Assembly: GCA_943913135.1 (NCBI GenBank)
Contig: CALTVE010000002.1
Span: 248,001-312,000, forward strand
Direction of reading: 5' to 3'
Length of the DNA stretch: 64,000 nucleotides
From: an uncultured Francisella sp.
GTDB lineage: Bacteria; Pseudomonadota; Gammaproteobacteria; Burkholderiales; Neisseriaceae
This document shows, one piece after another, positions 8,701-17,499 of this stretch (positions are counted from its first letter, which is position 1; the number at the start of each line of letters is the position of its first letter). The position numbers and the translations under genes were made by a program. The notes under the pieces were generated by a model, which saw only the letters and a list, made by a program, of their open reading frames with translations, had not been told where the DNA came from and ran no database searches.

Positions 8701-10871
8701 TTAGAAGGGCTTCTCCAACTTAAAGCGTAACGATAGTGAGGGTGTGTAGAGTCGCTTTCTATGCCTAAATCTAGCGTCAGAGACTGATGTCTATTCAGAT
8801 ACCAGTTTAAGTGGCTATTTATCGCGAAAGAGACATGTTCTTTAGGCAATATTTGACGTTTAAAGCTGATTGGGACGTCTTTTAGATGCGAACTAATGGC
8901 AAAACTCCGTTTACCCAGTGGTCTTTTTAATAACGTTTCCAGCTGAAAGTTGAGCGGTAGTCTGTCTGAGCGGTAAAGATAATTAAGGCCGAGGCTCAAA
9001 TTTTCTTTGGTGTATACATAAGGAGAATAATGCATAGCGAGGAATTTTTTCCCCTGTTCGTCAAAGCCATGAACATCATAATGCGCTGCATCTATTTGCA
9101 CAAAAACGCCTCTTTCTTCATGGGCCCTAAAGGGGGCCTGAAGCCCTGCGCGTAATAAGGCTGCGATACCCAAGGCTTCTGTCTGTCCACTTAGGTTCAA
9201 AAGTCGTGGTCCTATAAGTACACTTCGTTTTATACTACGAGTGTCTAAATGGCTTAAAGCAATATTACCATTAAAATAAAAGGGTCCTTCGCTTTGGTAC
9301 TGGGCTAATAAAGAGACTGCCTGATAGCGAACATGGTAGTGTAAAAGAGTATGGGGGTGTACTTTCTCGCTGGCTAAAGAAAGTGCTGCGCCCAGTGTCC
9401 AATGGCGGTTTATGCTTTGTATTACCCCGAAGTGCAGTAGGTTGACGCTATGACTTTTGCTATTAATCCATAAAGTGTCTTGGTCATTACCATTAGAAAC
9501 AGCCGCAAACAGATGTGGCTTTATTTTTCCTCGTGGAAAAGTTGTTATTAAACCTTGTAGGTAAAAAGAACGTACTTCATTCAAATGGGAGAAGTCACGG
9601 GCAATAGCGCTAATATATAGCGGAGCGTTAAAAATAGCCAGTATATTTTGTGCCATCATATGGTGCGCTTCTGGGCTGGGGTGAAACCAATCACTAAATA
9701 ATGAACTTTCTGGGTGATAATAGGGGGAATTAAAATCACAACTGCGCGAAGAATATCCTAAAGTGCAATGCGCAACCAGGGTAGTTGCTAAGCCGTAATC
9801 TTTAGGATAAAGAGCAAGTTCTTCCAATAAGGCAGCAAAATCAAAGTAGACGATATTGCCTTTTACTTTTTTTAAAGCTTTATTCAAACTGTAGTTATAT
9901 TGGCCTATAATTTGGCTTTGTAAAGTGGTTATCGTATCGTAAAGAAAAGCTACCAAGCTTAATGGCAAAAAACCATATAAAGTTTTATGCATGGCATGGA
10001 TGTGGTTGAGGCGGTAAAAATTCCTTCCTTCAACTTCAATGACATGATGAGAATTTCGTAAATATCGGTCCGCAGCTGCCCCAGCTGCTTCTATAATCCA
10101 AGTGTATGGTAGAGGCAAGGGCCTTGTTAAGGTAGGAATAAGATTGGCCAGAGTTTCGGTGATTACCAGCATGCTATAGGGAAAGAGGGTTCCATCGGGG
10201 ATATTGGCGACGAATACATAAGGGGTGCCTCGATTGATAAGGTCTTGGGCGATATCCGCAGTAATTTTCGGGCCTTTGCCTAAGCTGTAATCTGGGCTAT
10301 TTAAGTTATAGCACCCGCTTAAAATGGCAAAAGCATGTGAAACCATTGATACGTTCAGATCCATGTTACCCCCCCACAGAATAACGGGTGAAGAAGGATC
10401 TAGCTTGTCTTTTTGTCGCTGTAGAAAACTTTGATATTGTTCGCTGATGCTGCGCCGCTGATGTTCAAGATGAGCCTCCATGGTAGCGCCGCGCAAACCG
10501 TAGTTGAGTCCCCCTTGCTGGGCAGGTGCCAGTGTTTTACCGGTTAAAGCATCACTTAAATATTCAGCATATAAAGGGCTTAGATAACCGCCGGCAATAT
10601 AACGACTCAAACGGCCAATGGATCCTGGATCGCTTAAACTATCGCCTAATACTATAAGATTGTTAAATTCATAACCCTCTTTCTTGTGGTTTAAATCTTC
10701 TTTAGGAAAATGCCAATCATAATTAGGGATAATACCGGCTAAATAATCATCTAACTTTAAACCGATATAAGGCAAGATAACGCCATATACTGGATCAGTA
10801 ACGGGGAAAACTAAACTAGGAGTAAGACAGAAAAAAGCAAATAGCCATTTTTTAATTTTTTTCCAGTACAT
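8697..10871 (-). CDS. GDSL-family esterase/lipase autotransporter (paralog 2)
   Basis: A 724-residue paralog of the convergent neighbour, with a signal peptide at the start (MYWKKIKKWLFAFFCLTPSL). The SGNH hydrolase passenger has GDS with Ser78 (NNLIVLGDSLSDPGS), GGN in VILWGGNMDLN, and the Asp-x-x-His pair near 394/397 in SDWFHPS. The CTLGYSSRSCD element is identical to that of paralog 1. The C-terminal barrel-like region is clearly diverged in sequence. Its stop codon shares the palindromic TTAA at 8697-8700 with the stop of paralog 1. It lies directly behind the rplY terminator with under 30 bp of free sequence, so its promoter is unclear. AGGGG in the last few bases before the ATG can serve as ribosome-binding site. 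Substrate unknown. Confidence 0.87.
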   Translation of the reverse strand: MYWKKIKKWLFAFFCLTPSLVFPVTDPVYGVILPYIGLKLDDYLAGIIPNYDWHFPKEDLNHKKEGYEFNNLIVLGDSLSDPGSIGRLSRYIAGGYLSPLYAEYLSDALTGKTLAPAQQGGLNYGLRGATMEAHLEHQRRSISEQYQSFLQRQKDKLDPSSPVILWGGNMDLNVSMVSHAFAILSGCYNLNSPDYSLGKGPKITADIAQDLINRGTPYVFVANIPDGTLFPYSMLVITETLANLIPTLTRPLPLPYTWIIEAAGAAADRYLRNSHHVIEVEGRNFYRLNHIHAMHKTLYGFLPLSLVAFLYDTITTLQSQIIGQYNYSLNKALKKVKGNIVYFDFAALLEELALYPKDYGLATTLVAHCTLGYSSRSCDFNSPYYHPESSLFSDWFHPSPEAHHMMAQNILAIFNAPLYISAIARDFSHLNEVRSFYLQGLITTFPRGKIKPHLFAAVSNGNDQDTLWINSKSHSVNLLHFGVIQSINRHWTLGAALSLASEKVHPHTLLHYHVRYQAVSLLAQYQSEGPFYFNGNIALSHLDTRSIKRSVLIGPRLLNLSGQTEALGIAALLRAGLQAPFRAHEERGVFVQIDAAHYDVHGFDEQGKKFLAMHYSPYVYTKENLSLGLNYLYRSDRLPLNFQLETLLKRPLGKRSFAISSHLKDVPISFKRQILPKEHVSFAINSHLNWYLNRHQSLTLDLGIESDSTHPHYRYALSWRSPSN

Positions 10872-10900
10872 TGGGATAGCCCCTTATAGAAAGGACATAT

Positions 10901-10932
10901 AAAAAGGCAGGACCTTAAATAAGGCGCCTGCC
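10901..10932 (-). terminator. Rho-independent terminator downstream of rplY
   Basis: Read on the minus strand, GGCAGG and CCTTA pair with AAGG and CCTGCC around a short loop, followed directly by TTTTT. The strong interrupted stem with a T-run lies 23 bp after the rplY stop, so it should end the prs-rplY transcript before the autotransporter gene. Confidence 0.8.
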
Positions 10933-10954
10933 CTCAATAAAAATGATTCTTACC

Positions 10955-11527
10955 TTAGCGGCTTTTACCAGAAGCAGAAGCGATCGGTAAATTTTGCCCG
11001 CGTTGCAAGGCAGGAATACGCACACCATTAGGCAATTCGATGTCAGAGAGATGTAAAATCTGCCCTGGTTTAATATCTTTAAGATCAATGGTTAGGTGAG
11101 AAGGAATGTGTTTCGGACTTGCGTAAACTTCTACGCTGTTTAAGATTTTTAAAATAGTGCGACCGTGTAATTTCACCGCATCAGAAATTTCTGCATTTAC
11201 AAAACGCAAGGGCACACGTAAGCGTACGGGCTTTTCAGGGCTGATCAGTTGGAAATCTAGATGCTGTACTTCTGGTTTATAAGGATGCATCTGATAATCC
11301 CGCAAGATTACAGTGTATTTTTTCGTACCTACTTCCAAAATCACCGTGTTGGTGTGAAATTCTTCCTTTTTTAAAGCAATGAAGACATCTTTTTGGCTAA
11401 CCGTTAAGGGAAGCGGCTTTATGGTATCTCCATACAGAATGGTAGGCACTTCCCCTGCTCGGCGCAGGCGGCGGCTCGCACCCGTTCCTGACACTTCTCG
11501 TTTATTGGCTTTTAATACTTCGCTCAT
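10955..11527 (-). CDS. rplY: 50S ribosomal protein L25, long CTC form
   Basis: This protein binds 5S rRNA in the large ribosomal subunit. At 190 residues it is the long L25/TL5/CTC type. The N-terminal L25 domain (SEVLKANKREVSGTGASRRLRRAGEVPTILYG region) is followed by the beta-rich C-terminal domain (HLDFQLISPEKPVRLRVPLRF) found in betaproteobacteria. It follows prs by 57 bp on the same strand, the usual pairing, and is followed by a strong terminator. Expression is therefore probably shared with prs. Confidence 0.96.
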   Translation of the reverse strand: MSEVLKANKREVSGTGASRRLRRAGEVPTILYGDTIKPLPLTVSQKDVFIALKKEEFHTNTVILEVGTKKYTVILRDYQMHPYKPEVQHLDFQLISPEKPVRLRVPLRFVNAEISDAVKLHGRTILKILNSVEVYASPKHIPSHLTIDLKDIKPGQILHLSDIELPNGVRIPALQRGQNLPIASASGKSR

Positions 11528-11584
11528 TATCTACTCCTAAAAATCCCCTTATTCAGCCGCGACCAACTGAGGGGGAACACATCA

Positions 11585-12571
11585 TTAGGGCAAAAATAAA
11601 GCCCCAGGTTTGGCGAGGTTATCGTTAAAAAGATAAGATACAGATTCTTCGTTACTAATCCGCCGTATAGTTTCAGCGAGTACACCTGAAATGCTGATCT
11701 GCTTAATTTTCTTCGATTTCTTCGCGTTTTCAGAAAGGGGGATTGTATCAGTAACGACCACCTTGTCAATAATAGAGGCATTAATTCTTTTAACCGCTTC
11801 ACCTGATAATACCGGGTGAGTAGCATATGCCAACACTTTATCAGCCCCTTGTTCTTTCAAAGCGGTAGCGGCTTGGCAAAGTGTGTTCGCCGTATCAATC
11901 ATATCATCAAACAATAAACAGCATTTCCCTTGCACTTCACCAATAATATTCATGATTTCCGCTACATTGGCTTTGGGTCGTCGCTTATCGATAATGGCAA
12001 GATCGGCATTGATTGCCTTGGCGGCAGCACGAGCGCGCACGACCCCGCCAATATCGGGACTTACGACGACAATATTGTTAAGCCGCTCTTCTTGAATATC
12101 GCGAATTAACACAGGGGTAGCATAAATATTATCCACTGGAATATTAAAGAAGCCTTGAATCTGGTCGGCGTGCAGATCAACCGTTAAGATGCGATCGATG
12201 CCAGCGGTATCGAGCATATTCGCGACGAGTTTAGCAGTTATTGGCACTCTAGCTGAACGTGGCCGCCTATCTTGTCGGGCATAGCCAAAATAAGGGATGG
12301 CAGCAGTGATGCGACCTGCAGAAGCACGTTTTAAAGTATCAGCAATCACCAATACTTCCATCAAATTATCGCTGGTTGGCATACACGTTGGCTGTAGGAT
12401 AAAAACATCGCGTCCGCGTACGTTTTCCAAAAGTTCTACGGCAGTTTCGCCATCAGAAAACTTACCAACATTCGCCCGGCCGAGCGACATCCCCAAATGA
12501 TGAACAACGTTTTCCGCCAGCTGTGGATTTGCATTGCCGGTAAAGACCATTAAACTTTCATACGAGGCCAT
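11585..12571 (-). CDS. prs: Ribose-phosphate pyrophosphokinase
   Basis: Prs makes phosphoribosyl pyrophosphate from ribose 5-phosphate and ATP, feeding purine, pyrimidine, histidine, tryptophan and NAD synthesis. The 328 residues match the class I family along the whole length: the start [20 protein letters not shown], the ATP-loop region [21 protein letters not shown], the metal-binding [12 protein letters not shown], and the PRPP-binding [14 protein letters not shown]. It sits between the tRNA-Gln pair and rplY, as is common in betaproteobacteria. A substrate for the nearby hpt product (see 25701) is made here. Confidence 0.97.
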   Translation of the reverse strand: MASYESLMVFTGNANPQLAENVVHHLGMSLGRANVGKFSDGETAVELLENVRGRDVFILQPTCMPTSDNLMEVLVIADTLKRASAGRITAAIPYFGYARQDRRPRSARVPITAKLVANMLDTAGIDRILTVDLHADQIQGFFNIPVDNIYATPVLIRDIQEERLNNIVVVSPDIGGVVRARAAAKAINADLAIIDKRRPKANVAEIMNIIGEVQGKCCLLFDDMIDTANTLCQAATALKEQGADKVLAYATHPVLSGEAVKRINASIIDKVVVTDTIPLSENAKKSKKIKQISISGVLAETIRRISNEESVSYLFNDNLAKPGALFLP

Positions 12572-12689
12572 GGGTTATTTTCCCTAATTCTATTAAAGAA
12601 CTGCAGCGGTATTATGGGAACCAGATATATCGGGGCGAAGGATATCACAATTTGCTCCTAAGCCCCTAGCTTTGCATGATAAGAGTTGT

Positions 12690-12722
12690 AAAAAAACAAC
12701 ATGCCTGAGACAGCCCCAGGCA
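12690..12722 (-). terminator. Terminator-like hairpin downstream of the tRNA-Gln pair
   Basis: On the minus strand TGCCTG pairs with CAGGCA around a 9-base loop (stems at 12717-12722 and 12702-12707), followed five bases later by seven T (12690-12696). It lies just after tRNA-Gln(CTG). It could end tRNA transcription or attenuate read-through into prs. The gap between hairpin and T-run lowers confidence. Confidence 0.45.
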
Positions 12723-12730
12723 GGTTCCAT

Positions 12731-12807
12731 TGGCTAGGGAGGGAGGATTCGAACCTCCGAATACTGGGATCAGAACCCAGGGTCTTAAACCACTTGACGA
12801 CTCCCCA
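12731..12807 (-). tRNA. tRNA-Gln (anticodon CTG)
   Basis: The minus-strand cloverleaf begins TGGGGAGTCGTCAAGTGG. The anticodon loop TTCTGAT gives CTG, reading CAG codons. The T-arm is GGAGGTTCGAATCCTCC. The 7-bp acceptor stem closes with CTCCCTA, discriminator G and an encoded CCA. The paralogous tRNA-Gln(TTG) lies 110 bp upstream in the same orientation. Confidence 0.97.
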
Positions 12808-12917
12808 ATAAACTAAAAAACACAGGACCGTTTGCTTAACGGTATGGGCCAATAACCCCTTAATTTTATTAGGCATCAGAAAGTAGGTGGAAAAAAACTC
12901 CACCTACTGTTAAATAT

Positions 12918-12994
12918 TGGCTGAGGAGGGAGGATTCGAACCTCCGAATACTGGGATCAAAACCCAGGGTCTTAGACCACTTGACGACTCCCCA
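12918..12994 (-). tRNA. tRNA-Gln (anticodon TTG)
   Basis: The minus-strand cloverleaf differs from the neighbouring tRNA-Gln only at a few positions. The anticodon loop TTTTGAT gives TTG, reading CAA and by wobble CAG. The acceptor stem TGGGGAG pairs with CTCCTCA, then discriminator G and encoded CCA. It lies 36 bp after the ispE stop, so processing from an ispE-tRNA-prs transcript is plausible. Confidence 0.97.
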
Positions 12995-13030
12995 AGAGTT
13001 ACTGCAGTATTTTTTTACCACTTTTATTTC

Positions 13031-13861
13031 TTAGAGTAAGGAAAAAAGTGGATGGCAGGGCAAATTTTCTACCACAAAACTGGGATAACGGTTACCAAGT
13101 TGCTTTTGGATTTTTTCTCCCTCTAAGCGGTCTTTTACCTTGATAAACAAAGCTGAACCAGAACCAGTCATCGCTACTTCACCAAAGGGCTGAAGCAAGG
13201 CTTTTACTTGTTTTAGTTCAGGGTATAGCCTAAAAGTCGTTTCTTGTAGATCGTTGCCTTCAGGCCAGTTATCCAAGGGGGGGATTATGCGGGTAGTGTT
13301 TTTTTCTGTCAAGAGGGAAAAAGAAGAGAAAACTGTTTTAGTGCTGATAGTCACGTTAGGATAAAGCACGAAGTAGTAGCTTTTGGGCAAGGTAATGGGC
13401 CTAATTTTTTCGCCGATTCCTTGTACGCGTGCATTATGGGCGCCGATAAAAAAAGGAATATCTGCCCCTAAAGAACTGGCGAGAGTAATGAGTTCTGCTC
13501 TCTGTAAGTGTAAATTCCAAAGGTGGTTAAGCGCTAATAAGGCCGTGGCGGCATCAGAACTGCCGCCTCCTAGCCCGGCGCCTAGCGGAATCATTTTCTT
13601 TAGAAAAATGCGCGCTCCTTTTTTGCAACCTGTAGTCTGGCGTAGAGCCTTCGCCGCCTGAATAATTAAGTTATCCTCGCCGTTTATCTCTCTCTTAGTA
13701 CTTTTAAACTGTAGTTTGTCTTCGGGAGGGATCTCAATATAAAGCAAATCAAACAGACTGATAAAGGTAAAGATGGAATCTAAAAGATGGTAGCCATCGC
13801 TACGGCGTCCAGTAATTTTTAAGGCTAAATTCAGTTTAGCCGGCGCTAAAAAAACATTCAC
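13031..13861 (-). CDS. ispE: 4-diphosphocytidyl-2-C-methyl-D-erythritol kinase
   Basis: IspE is the GHMP-family kinase of the non-mevalonate (MEP) isoprenoid pathway; it phosphorylates CDP-methylerythritol. The family start is clear (LAPAKLNLALKITGRRSDGYH). The ATP-binding glycine-rich motif PLGAGLGGGSSDAATALLAL and the third motif GEVAMTGSGSALF are present. I chose the GTG at 13861, whose GTGA overlaps the lolB stop by four bases and suggests translational coupling. A TTG at 13870 would add three residues. The usual length is about 280; here it is 276. It is followed by the two tRNA-Gln genes and prs. Confidence 0.95.
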   Translation of the reverse strand: MNVFLAPAKLNLALKITGRRSDGYHLLDSIFTFISLFDLLYIEIPPEDKLQFKSTKREINGEDNLIIQAAKALRQTTGCKKGARIFLKKMIPLGAGLGGGSSDAATALLALNHLWNLHLQRAELITLASSLGADIPFFIGAHNARVQGIGEKIRPITLPKSYYFVLYPNVTISTKTVFSSFSLLTEKNTTRIIPPLDNWPEGNDLQETTFRLYPELKQVKALLQPFGEVAMTGSGSALFIKVKDRLEGEKIQKQLGNRYPSFVVENLPCHPLFSLL

Positions 13862-14445
13862 GGTTGACAACTTAAAGCTAAGTTGCGACCTTGCAGCGCG
13901 AAATGATCGAATAATAAAATAATCTCTCTTTGATAGCCCTTAAGTGTGAGTTGATAAGGATGGCCTTTAGCATCAAGTTGGCGGGTGATACGCCATCCGT
14001 GCTGAATAAGCGTTGTACCCTGTGTTTCATAAGGAACATCAGGAGCAGCATGGCCTAACAACCACCAATCTAAATATTGCAGAGGAATGTCATAACCGAG
14101 AAGGTGATGCATCAGGTTTGTCTCCTCTTTGGCAAAATAACGCCGGTGGGCTGCATCTTCTACCACATAGCCCTGTTGATCTCGGCATAAACTGCCCAGA
14201 GTGTTGCCTAAGGGGCTTTGGATGTGGATGAGCGCAAAACGTGAGTGATTATTTTGCCAATCAAATAAAGCATGAGCCCCGTGATTTTCTTGCTTTAAGG
14301 AAAGTCTACCTGCAGCATAAAAATTAAGTTCACTATTTTTAGGCGGGCTTTTTTGCCAAATGTCTTGGTCGTGTACCAGAGGCATCGTACTACATGCACT
14401 TATAAAAAGTGCCATCAATGTTAAACCACTTAATTTCCATTTCAT
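13858..14445 (-). CDS. lolB: Outer-membrane lipoprotein LolB
   Basis: LolB receives lipoproteins from the periplasmic carrier LolA and inserts them into the outer membrane. The 195-residue protein has a lipoprotein signal peptide with lipobox ISAC (Cys18), a modest-length LolB fold, and the family-like segment FDWQNNHSRFALIHIQSPLGNTLG. Identification relies partly on position directly before ispE, which is the standard betaproteobacterial neighbourhood. It lies 6 bp downstream of the TPR gene and overlaps ispE by four bases, so all three probably form one operon. Confidence 0.9.
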   Translation of the reverse strand: MKWKLSGLTLMALFISACSTMPLVHDQDIWQKSPPKNSELNFYAAGRLSLKQENHGAHALFDWQNNHSRFALIHIQSPLGNTLGSLCRDQQGYVVEDAAHRRYFAKEETNLMHHLLGYDIPLQYLDWWLLGHAAPDVPYETQGTTLIQHGWRITRQLDAKGHPYQLTLKGYQREIILLFDHFALQGRNLALSCQP

Positions 14446-14451
14446 ATCTAT

Positions 14452-16275
14452 CTACTCAATATGCAAGTGTTTTTTTAAATATAAAAGCGCGGGGTTGTTA
14501 GGATTTTTGTTAAGGCCATGATGCAATAAAGCACGTGCTTCTTTTTTTTGTCCTGTAAGCCACAGGGCTTCTATCAGATGAGAGAGTACTTCTAAATTCC
14601 CGGTCATGTGATAAGCGCTTTTAAAAAATGGAAGGGCTTTCTCGGGCGACTGGGTGCGTAAAAAGGCATAGCCCATGCTATCGATAATTTCTGGACTCCT
14701 TGGATCCGCTTGATAAGCTTGACGAACAAGCGTAGAGCCTTCTTTTTGGAGAGGGATATTATCGCTTTGCAAAAGTAGATAACCCAAGTTATTGATCAGT
14801 ATAGGGGTAGGATGAAGAGCGATGGCTCGCCTTAAAGCAGCTTCATTTTCTTTTAAATCACTCAACTTATAAGCTATTTGTGCTTCATGGACATATATAT
14901 ACTGCAATAAATATTGAGCACGCGCATTTTTTAGAGCTTTAACAACGGTCGATTCAAAGGCTTTAAGCTCTTTTAACGCTTGGCGTAGGTCAGGATTTAA
15001 GACGATTTCTTTTAGTTGCAATTCGTAGGGGGTAATTTCGGAGAAAACGGTACCGCCACTCGTCTTGTTAAATTTAAGGAGTTCCCGGCGATAATGTTCG
15101 ATCTTGGTAAGATCTTTCTTATTGACTGCAATAAAACCTAAAATAGCTTTTTTATCATAATCATAGATCGAATTATCAGGCAGCAAGGAAGCCCACTGGT
15201 AAGCAGTGACGTTTTGTTGGGTTAAAAGTGCTGCTTGAGCTGCCATAATAGCGATAGAGGGTTTTTCTTTTTTACTGCTCAGTTGATAGGCTTTTCGATA
15301 GTAGTTGTTAAATTCTTTAACTTCATGGTGTAAGTAAACGCTGTTAAACCCTGCTCGGGCATAAAAATAGGGGTCATTGGGGAAAGTTTTAAGAGCTTTT
15401 TTGAGGATCGGCAGTAAATAGGGTTCTACTTCTTGAGTAGCCAATTGCTGGAGATACAGTTTTAACCACGATTCACGGTAGGAGGAGGAAGGCAAATTTT
15501 GGAAGTAAGAAATAAGTGCCTGTGGTTCGACATGGTTAATAATTCCCAAGATGATGGCCAAACTTTGGTTAATTTCTGGGTAAATATCCTGCAAGAGGGA
15601 AAGCGCCTTTTCTAGGTGTGCTTTATCGTGATTAAAAGCGCTGTAGAGAACATCAGTGCTAATAACCTCATTATGGCGAGGATATTGGGGTGCCACTTCG
15701 TGAATAAAGGGGGCATAGCGAGCAATAGGTCGTGGGTCAGCGGCTTGCATTAACAAAGTTATTAGGCTCTCAAAAATAATGCTCTTTTGTTTCGCATCCG
15801 CATGGATCAGGATCTCTTTTAGATGCTGGAAAAGATAAGGGTGATCGCCTTTCAAATACGCTTCTTGCCACTGGATATAAATAGGATTTTTTAGATTGAC
15901 CAGGGGATGGCTTTTTTGCCAGTGGTTTAATTTTTTTAGGATCGTTAAATTGCGACTGGCAAAAGCTAATTCAGAAAGACGCTCTGCTACTTGAGGATTA
16001 GAGGTTTTTTGTAGTAAATCCCAGTAGCTTTTTAGAGAATCTTGGCTATTACCATATAAATAGGAAAACTCCGCACTTAAAGCAGTGTATAAATCTCGAG
16101 CATTGGAAGTAAAAGGAGGAGTTTTTCTCCATGGGGGACTGTTTTGCTGCTGACTCTGTGCTTGAAAAATAGTTTTTTTTGCTGGGGTATGAAAAGGCCA
16201 GGCAAAAGTTGAACTAGGGATAAACATGAGTAAAACCAGCTTTACTAAGCTAGGTGGAGAAGAAAAAAAGCGCAT
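14452..16275 (-). CDS. Secreted tetratricopeptide-repeat protein upstream of lolB
   Basis: A 607-residue exported protein with a C-terminal run of TPR-like helices (for example ALRRAIALHPTPILINNLGYLL and SPEIIDSMGYAFLRTQSPEKAL). The ATG at 16275 is preferred to one at 16377. It has a good AGAGG ribosome-binding site, and the protein then opens with a signal peptide (MRFFSSPPSLVKLVLLMFIP, cleaved near SSTFAW); the longer form would bury that peptide. TPR proteins at this position, before lolB, are common in betaproteobacteria, but their function is not established; an envelope assembly or scaffold role is a guess. The repeats are degenerate in the middle of the protein. Confidence 0.8.
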   Translation of the reverse strand: MRFFSSPPSLVKLVLLMFIPSSTFAWPFHTPAKKTIFQAQSQQQNSPPWRKTPPFTSNARDLYTALSAEFSYLYGNSQDSLKSYWDLLQKTSNPQVAERLSELAFASRNLTILKKLNHWQKSHPLVNLKNPIYIQWQEAYLKGDHPYLFQHLKEILIHADAKQKSIIFESLITLLMQAADPRPIARYAPFIHEVAPQYPRHNEVISTDVLYSAFNHDKAHLEKALSLLQDIYPEINQSLAIILGIINHVEPQALISYFQNLPSSSYRESWLKLYLQQLATQEVEPYLLPILKKALKTFPNDPYFYARAGFNSVYLHHEVKEFNNYYRKAYQLSSKKEKPSIAIMAAQAALLTQQNVTAYQWASLLPDNSIYDYDKKAILGFIAVNKKDLTKIEHYRRELLKFNKTSGGTVFSEITPYELQLKEIVLNPDLRQALKELKAFESTVVKALKNARAQYLLQYIYVHEAQIAYKLSDLKENEAALRRAIALHPTPILINNLGYLLLQSDNIPLQKEGSTLVRQAYQADPRSPEIIDSMGYAFLRTQSPEKALPFFKSAYHMTGNLEVLSHLIEALWLTGQKKEARALLHHGLNKNPNNPALLYLKKHLHIE

Positions 16276-16563
16276 AGGACCTCTTTCATCAAAAAAATAG
16301 TGAATCCCTAGATAGAGCGGCTTTAGGTTTGTTGCGTTTAAACAACAAACACCCAGGAAGCGCGGGTTAAACTGCATCTTAAAAGATTAAAGATTCTTGC
16401 GCAATATATCGATGGGTGAAGCCTTTCTAGGTAGATTGCGGTAACAAAGCTTTATTTATTGGGAAACAGGGAATAATTTACGTTTTTTATTGTAGAAGTG
16501 GCACTTTTGCAACAGGATGGTATAGATAAATGAAGAGAAAAGACCGCGGTTAAGCTATTTTGC

Positions 16564-16592
16564 TTGACAGGGCCTGGGGCGAACTTTATAGT
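16564..16592 (+). promoter_or_regulatory. Sigma-70 promoter of ompA
   Basis: A perfect -35 TTGACA at 16564-16569 and a -10 TATAGT at 16587-16592 are separated by exactly 17 bp, predicting a start near 16599. This leaves a leader of about 100 nt before the ompA ATG, long enough for post-transcriptional control. It lies in the 426-bp gap between the TPR gene and ompA, whose remainder shows no gene. Confidence 0.8.
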
Positions 16593-16643
16593 AATCGCAT
16601 GGGTTTATAGGCGCGAACTGTGCCAAGACGTTTTGTTTCTATG

Positions 16644-16659
16644 AGAATTTTAAAATTCT
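16644..16659 (+). repeat. Perfect 16-bp palindrome in the ompA leader
   Basis: AGAATTTTAAAATTCT is a perfect palindrome lying downstream of the predicted transcription start and 42 bases before the ompA start. As RNA it could form only a weak 6-bp hairpin; as DNA it could be an operator. AT-rich palindromes do arise by chance, so no function is claimed. Confidence 0.5.
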
Positions 16660-16701
16660 GACAAATTGAAAGTGTTTGAATATTTTACAGAGGAAATGAT
16701 A

Positions 16702-17427
16702 ATGACTAGACTACTGAAATTGAGTGCAATGCTCGCTGCCTTGCTCGCTTCTACTAGTGCTTTTGCTGACAAAAATAATGCTCCGCGTTACTCCCATCAA
16801 CACCCTGGTTACACCGAAACCAGCTTAAGTGACGCTAAAATAGTAAGAAACGCCTATGGCGAATGCTGGCAAAATTCTTTCTTGGAAACCAAATCATCAG
16901 ATTGTGGAGGTCAAGCGCCTGCCCCTGCTCCTGAGCCACAATACCAAGAAAGTGTTATCAGTCTAAGTGATAATTTCTTGTTCGGTTTTGATAAATATAA
17001 TCTGCGTCCAGAAGCGATCCAAGTGTTGAATGAAATGGCGACTAAGCTTTCAGCAGAAGAAGCGAAAGTGGCTTCTATCAAGATTGAAGGCCACACCGAC
17101 TTTAAAGGTTCGGAACAATACAATCAGAAATTATCTGAACGCCGTGCGAATGCAGTACGTGATTATTTAATTACTCAAGGAGTGCGAGAAGACTTAATTA
17201 ATGCTGTCGGCTTAGGTGAATCTCAAGCTCATATGACAGAACAATGCCAAGAGCAGGTTAAAGGTATTAAGAATGCGAAAGAAAAACGCTTAACATTGAT
17301 TAAATGTATTGCTCCTGACCGCCGGGTAGATATCCGCGTGCGTGCAACCAAGCAAGTTGAAGTATTCCCCACGGAAGGGGTGACTCAACATACTGAGCAC
17401 GTATCTGATCAAGGTTCTCCACGGTAA
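16702..17427 (+). CDS. ompA: OmpA-family outer-membrane protein with peptidoglycan-binding domain
   Basis: A 241-residue exported protein that anchors the outer membrane to peptidoglycan. I chose ATG 16702: AGAGG at 16689-16693 gives good spacing, and the protein then begins with a signal peptide (MTRLLKLSAMLAALLASTSAFA). A short N-terminal region and a proline-rich linker (APAPAPEP) precede the OmpA C-terminal domain, whose signature is IKIEGHTDFKGSEQYNQKLS followed by RRANAVRDYL. There is no eight-stranded barrel, which matches the short betaproteobacterial OmpA type. Two Cys residues (in TEQCQEQ and LIKCIAP) probably form the domain's disulfide loop. A strong promoter and a perfect terminator make this a separate, probably highly expressed unit. 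Confidence 0.93.
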   Translation: MTRLLKLSAMLAALLASTSAFADKNNAPRYSHQHPGYTETSLSDAKIVRNAYGECWQNSFLETKSSDCGGQAPAPAPEPQYQESVISLSDNFLFGFDKYNLRPEAIQVLNEMATKLSAEEAKVASIKIEGHTDFKGSEQYNQKLSERRANAVRDYLITQGVREDLINAVGLGESQAHMTEQCQEQVKGIKNAKEKRLTLIKCIAPDRRVDIRVRATKQVEVFPTEGVTQHTEHVSDQGSPR

Positions 17428-17453
17428 TTTTGTTGATCTTAAAAAATAAAAAG

Positions 17454-17476
17454 CCTCGCCTTGTGCGAGGTTTTTT
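17454..17476 (+). terminator. Rho-independent terminator of ompA
   Basis: CCTCGC and GCGAGG form a 6-bp perfect stem around a 5-base loop, followed by TTTTTT. It lies 27 bp after the ompA stop and 24 bp before the yaaA start. Confidence 0.92.
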
Positions 17477-17499
17477 GTTTTCTTAATCAAGGAAAACAA

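Noticed and set aside
11527..11826. 99-residue minus-strand open frame overlapping prs
   Set aside because: Shadow of prs in another frame, with no recognisable domain.
12658..12903. 81-residue open frame on the minus strand
   Set aside because: It runs through tRNA-Gln(CTG) and its terminator-like hairpin; not a gene.
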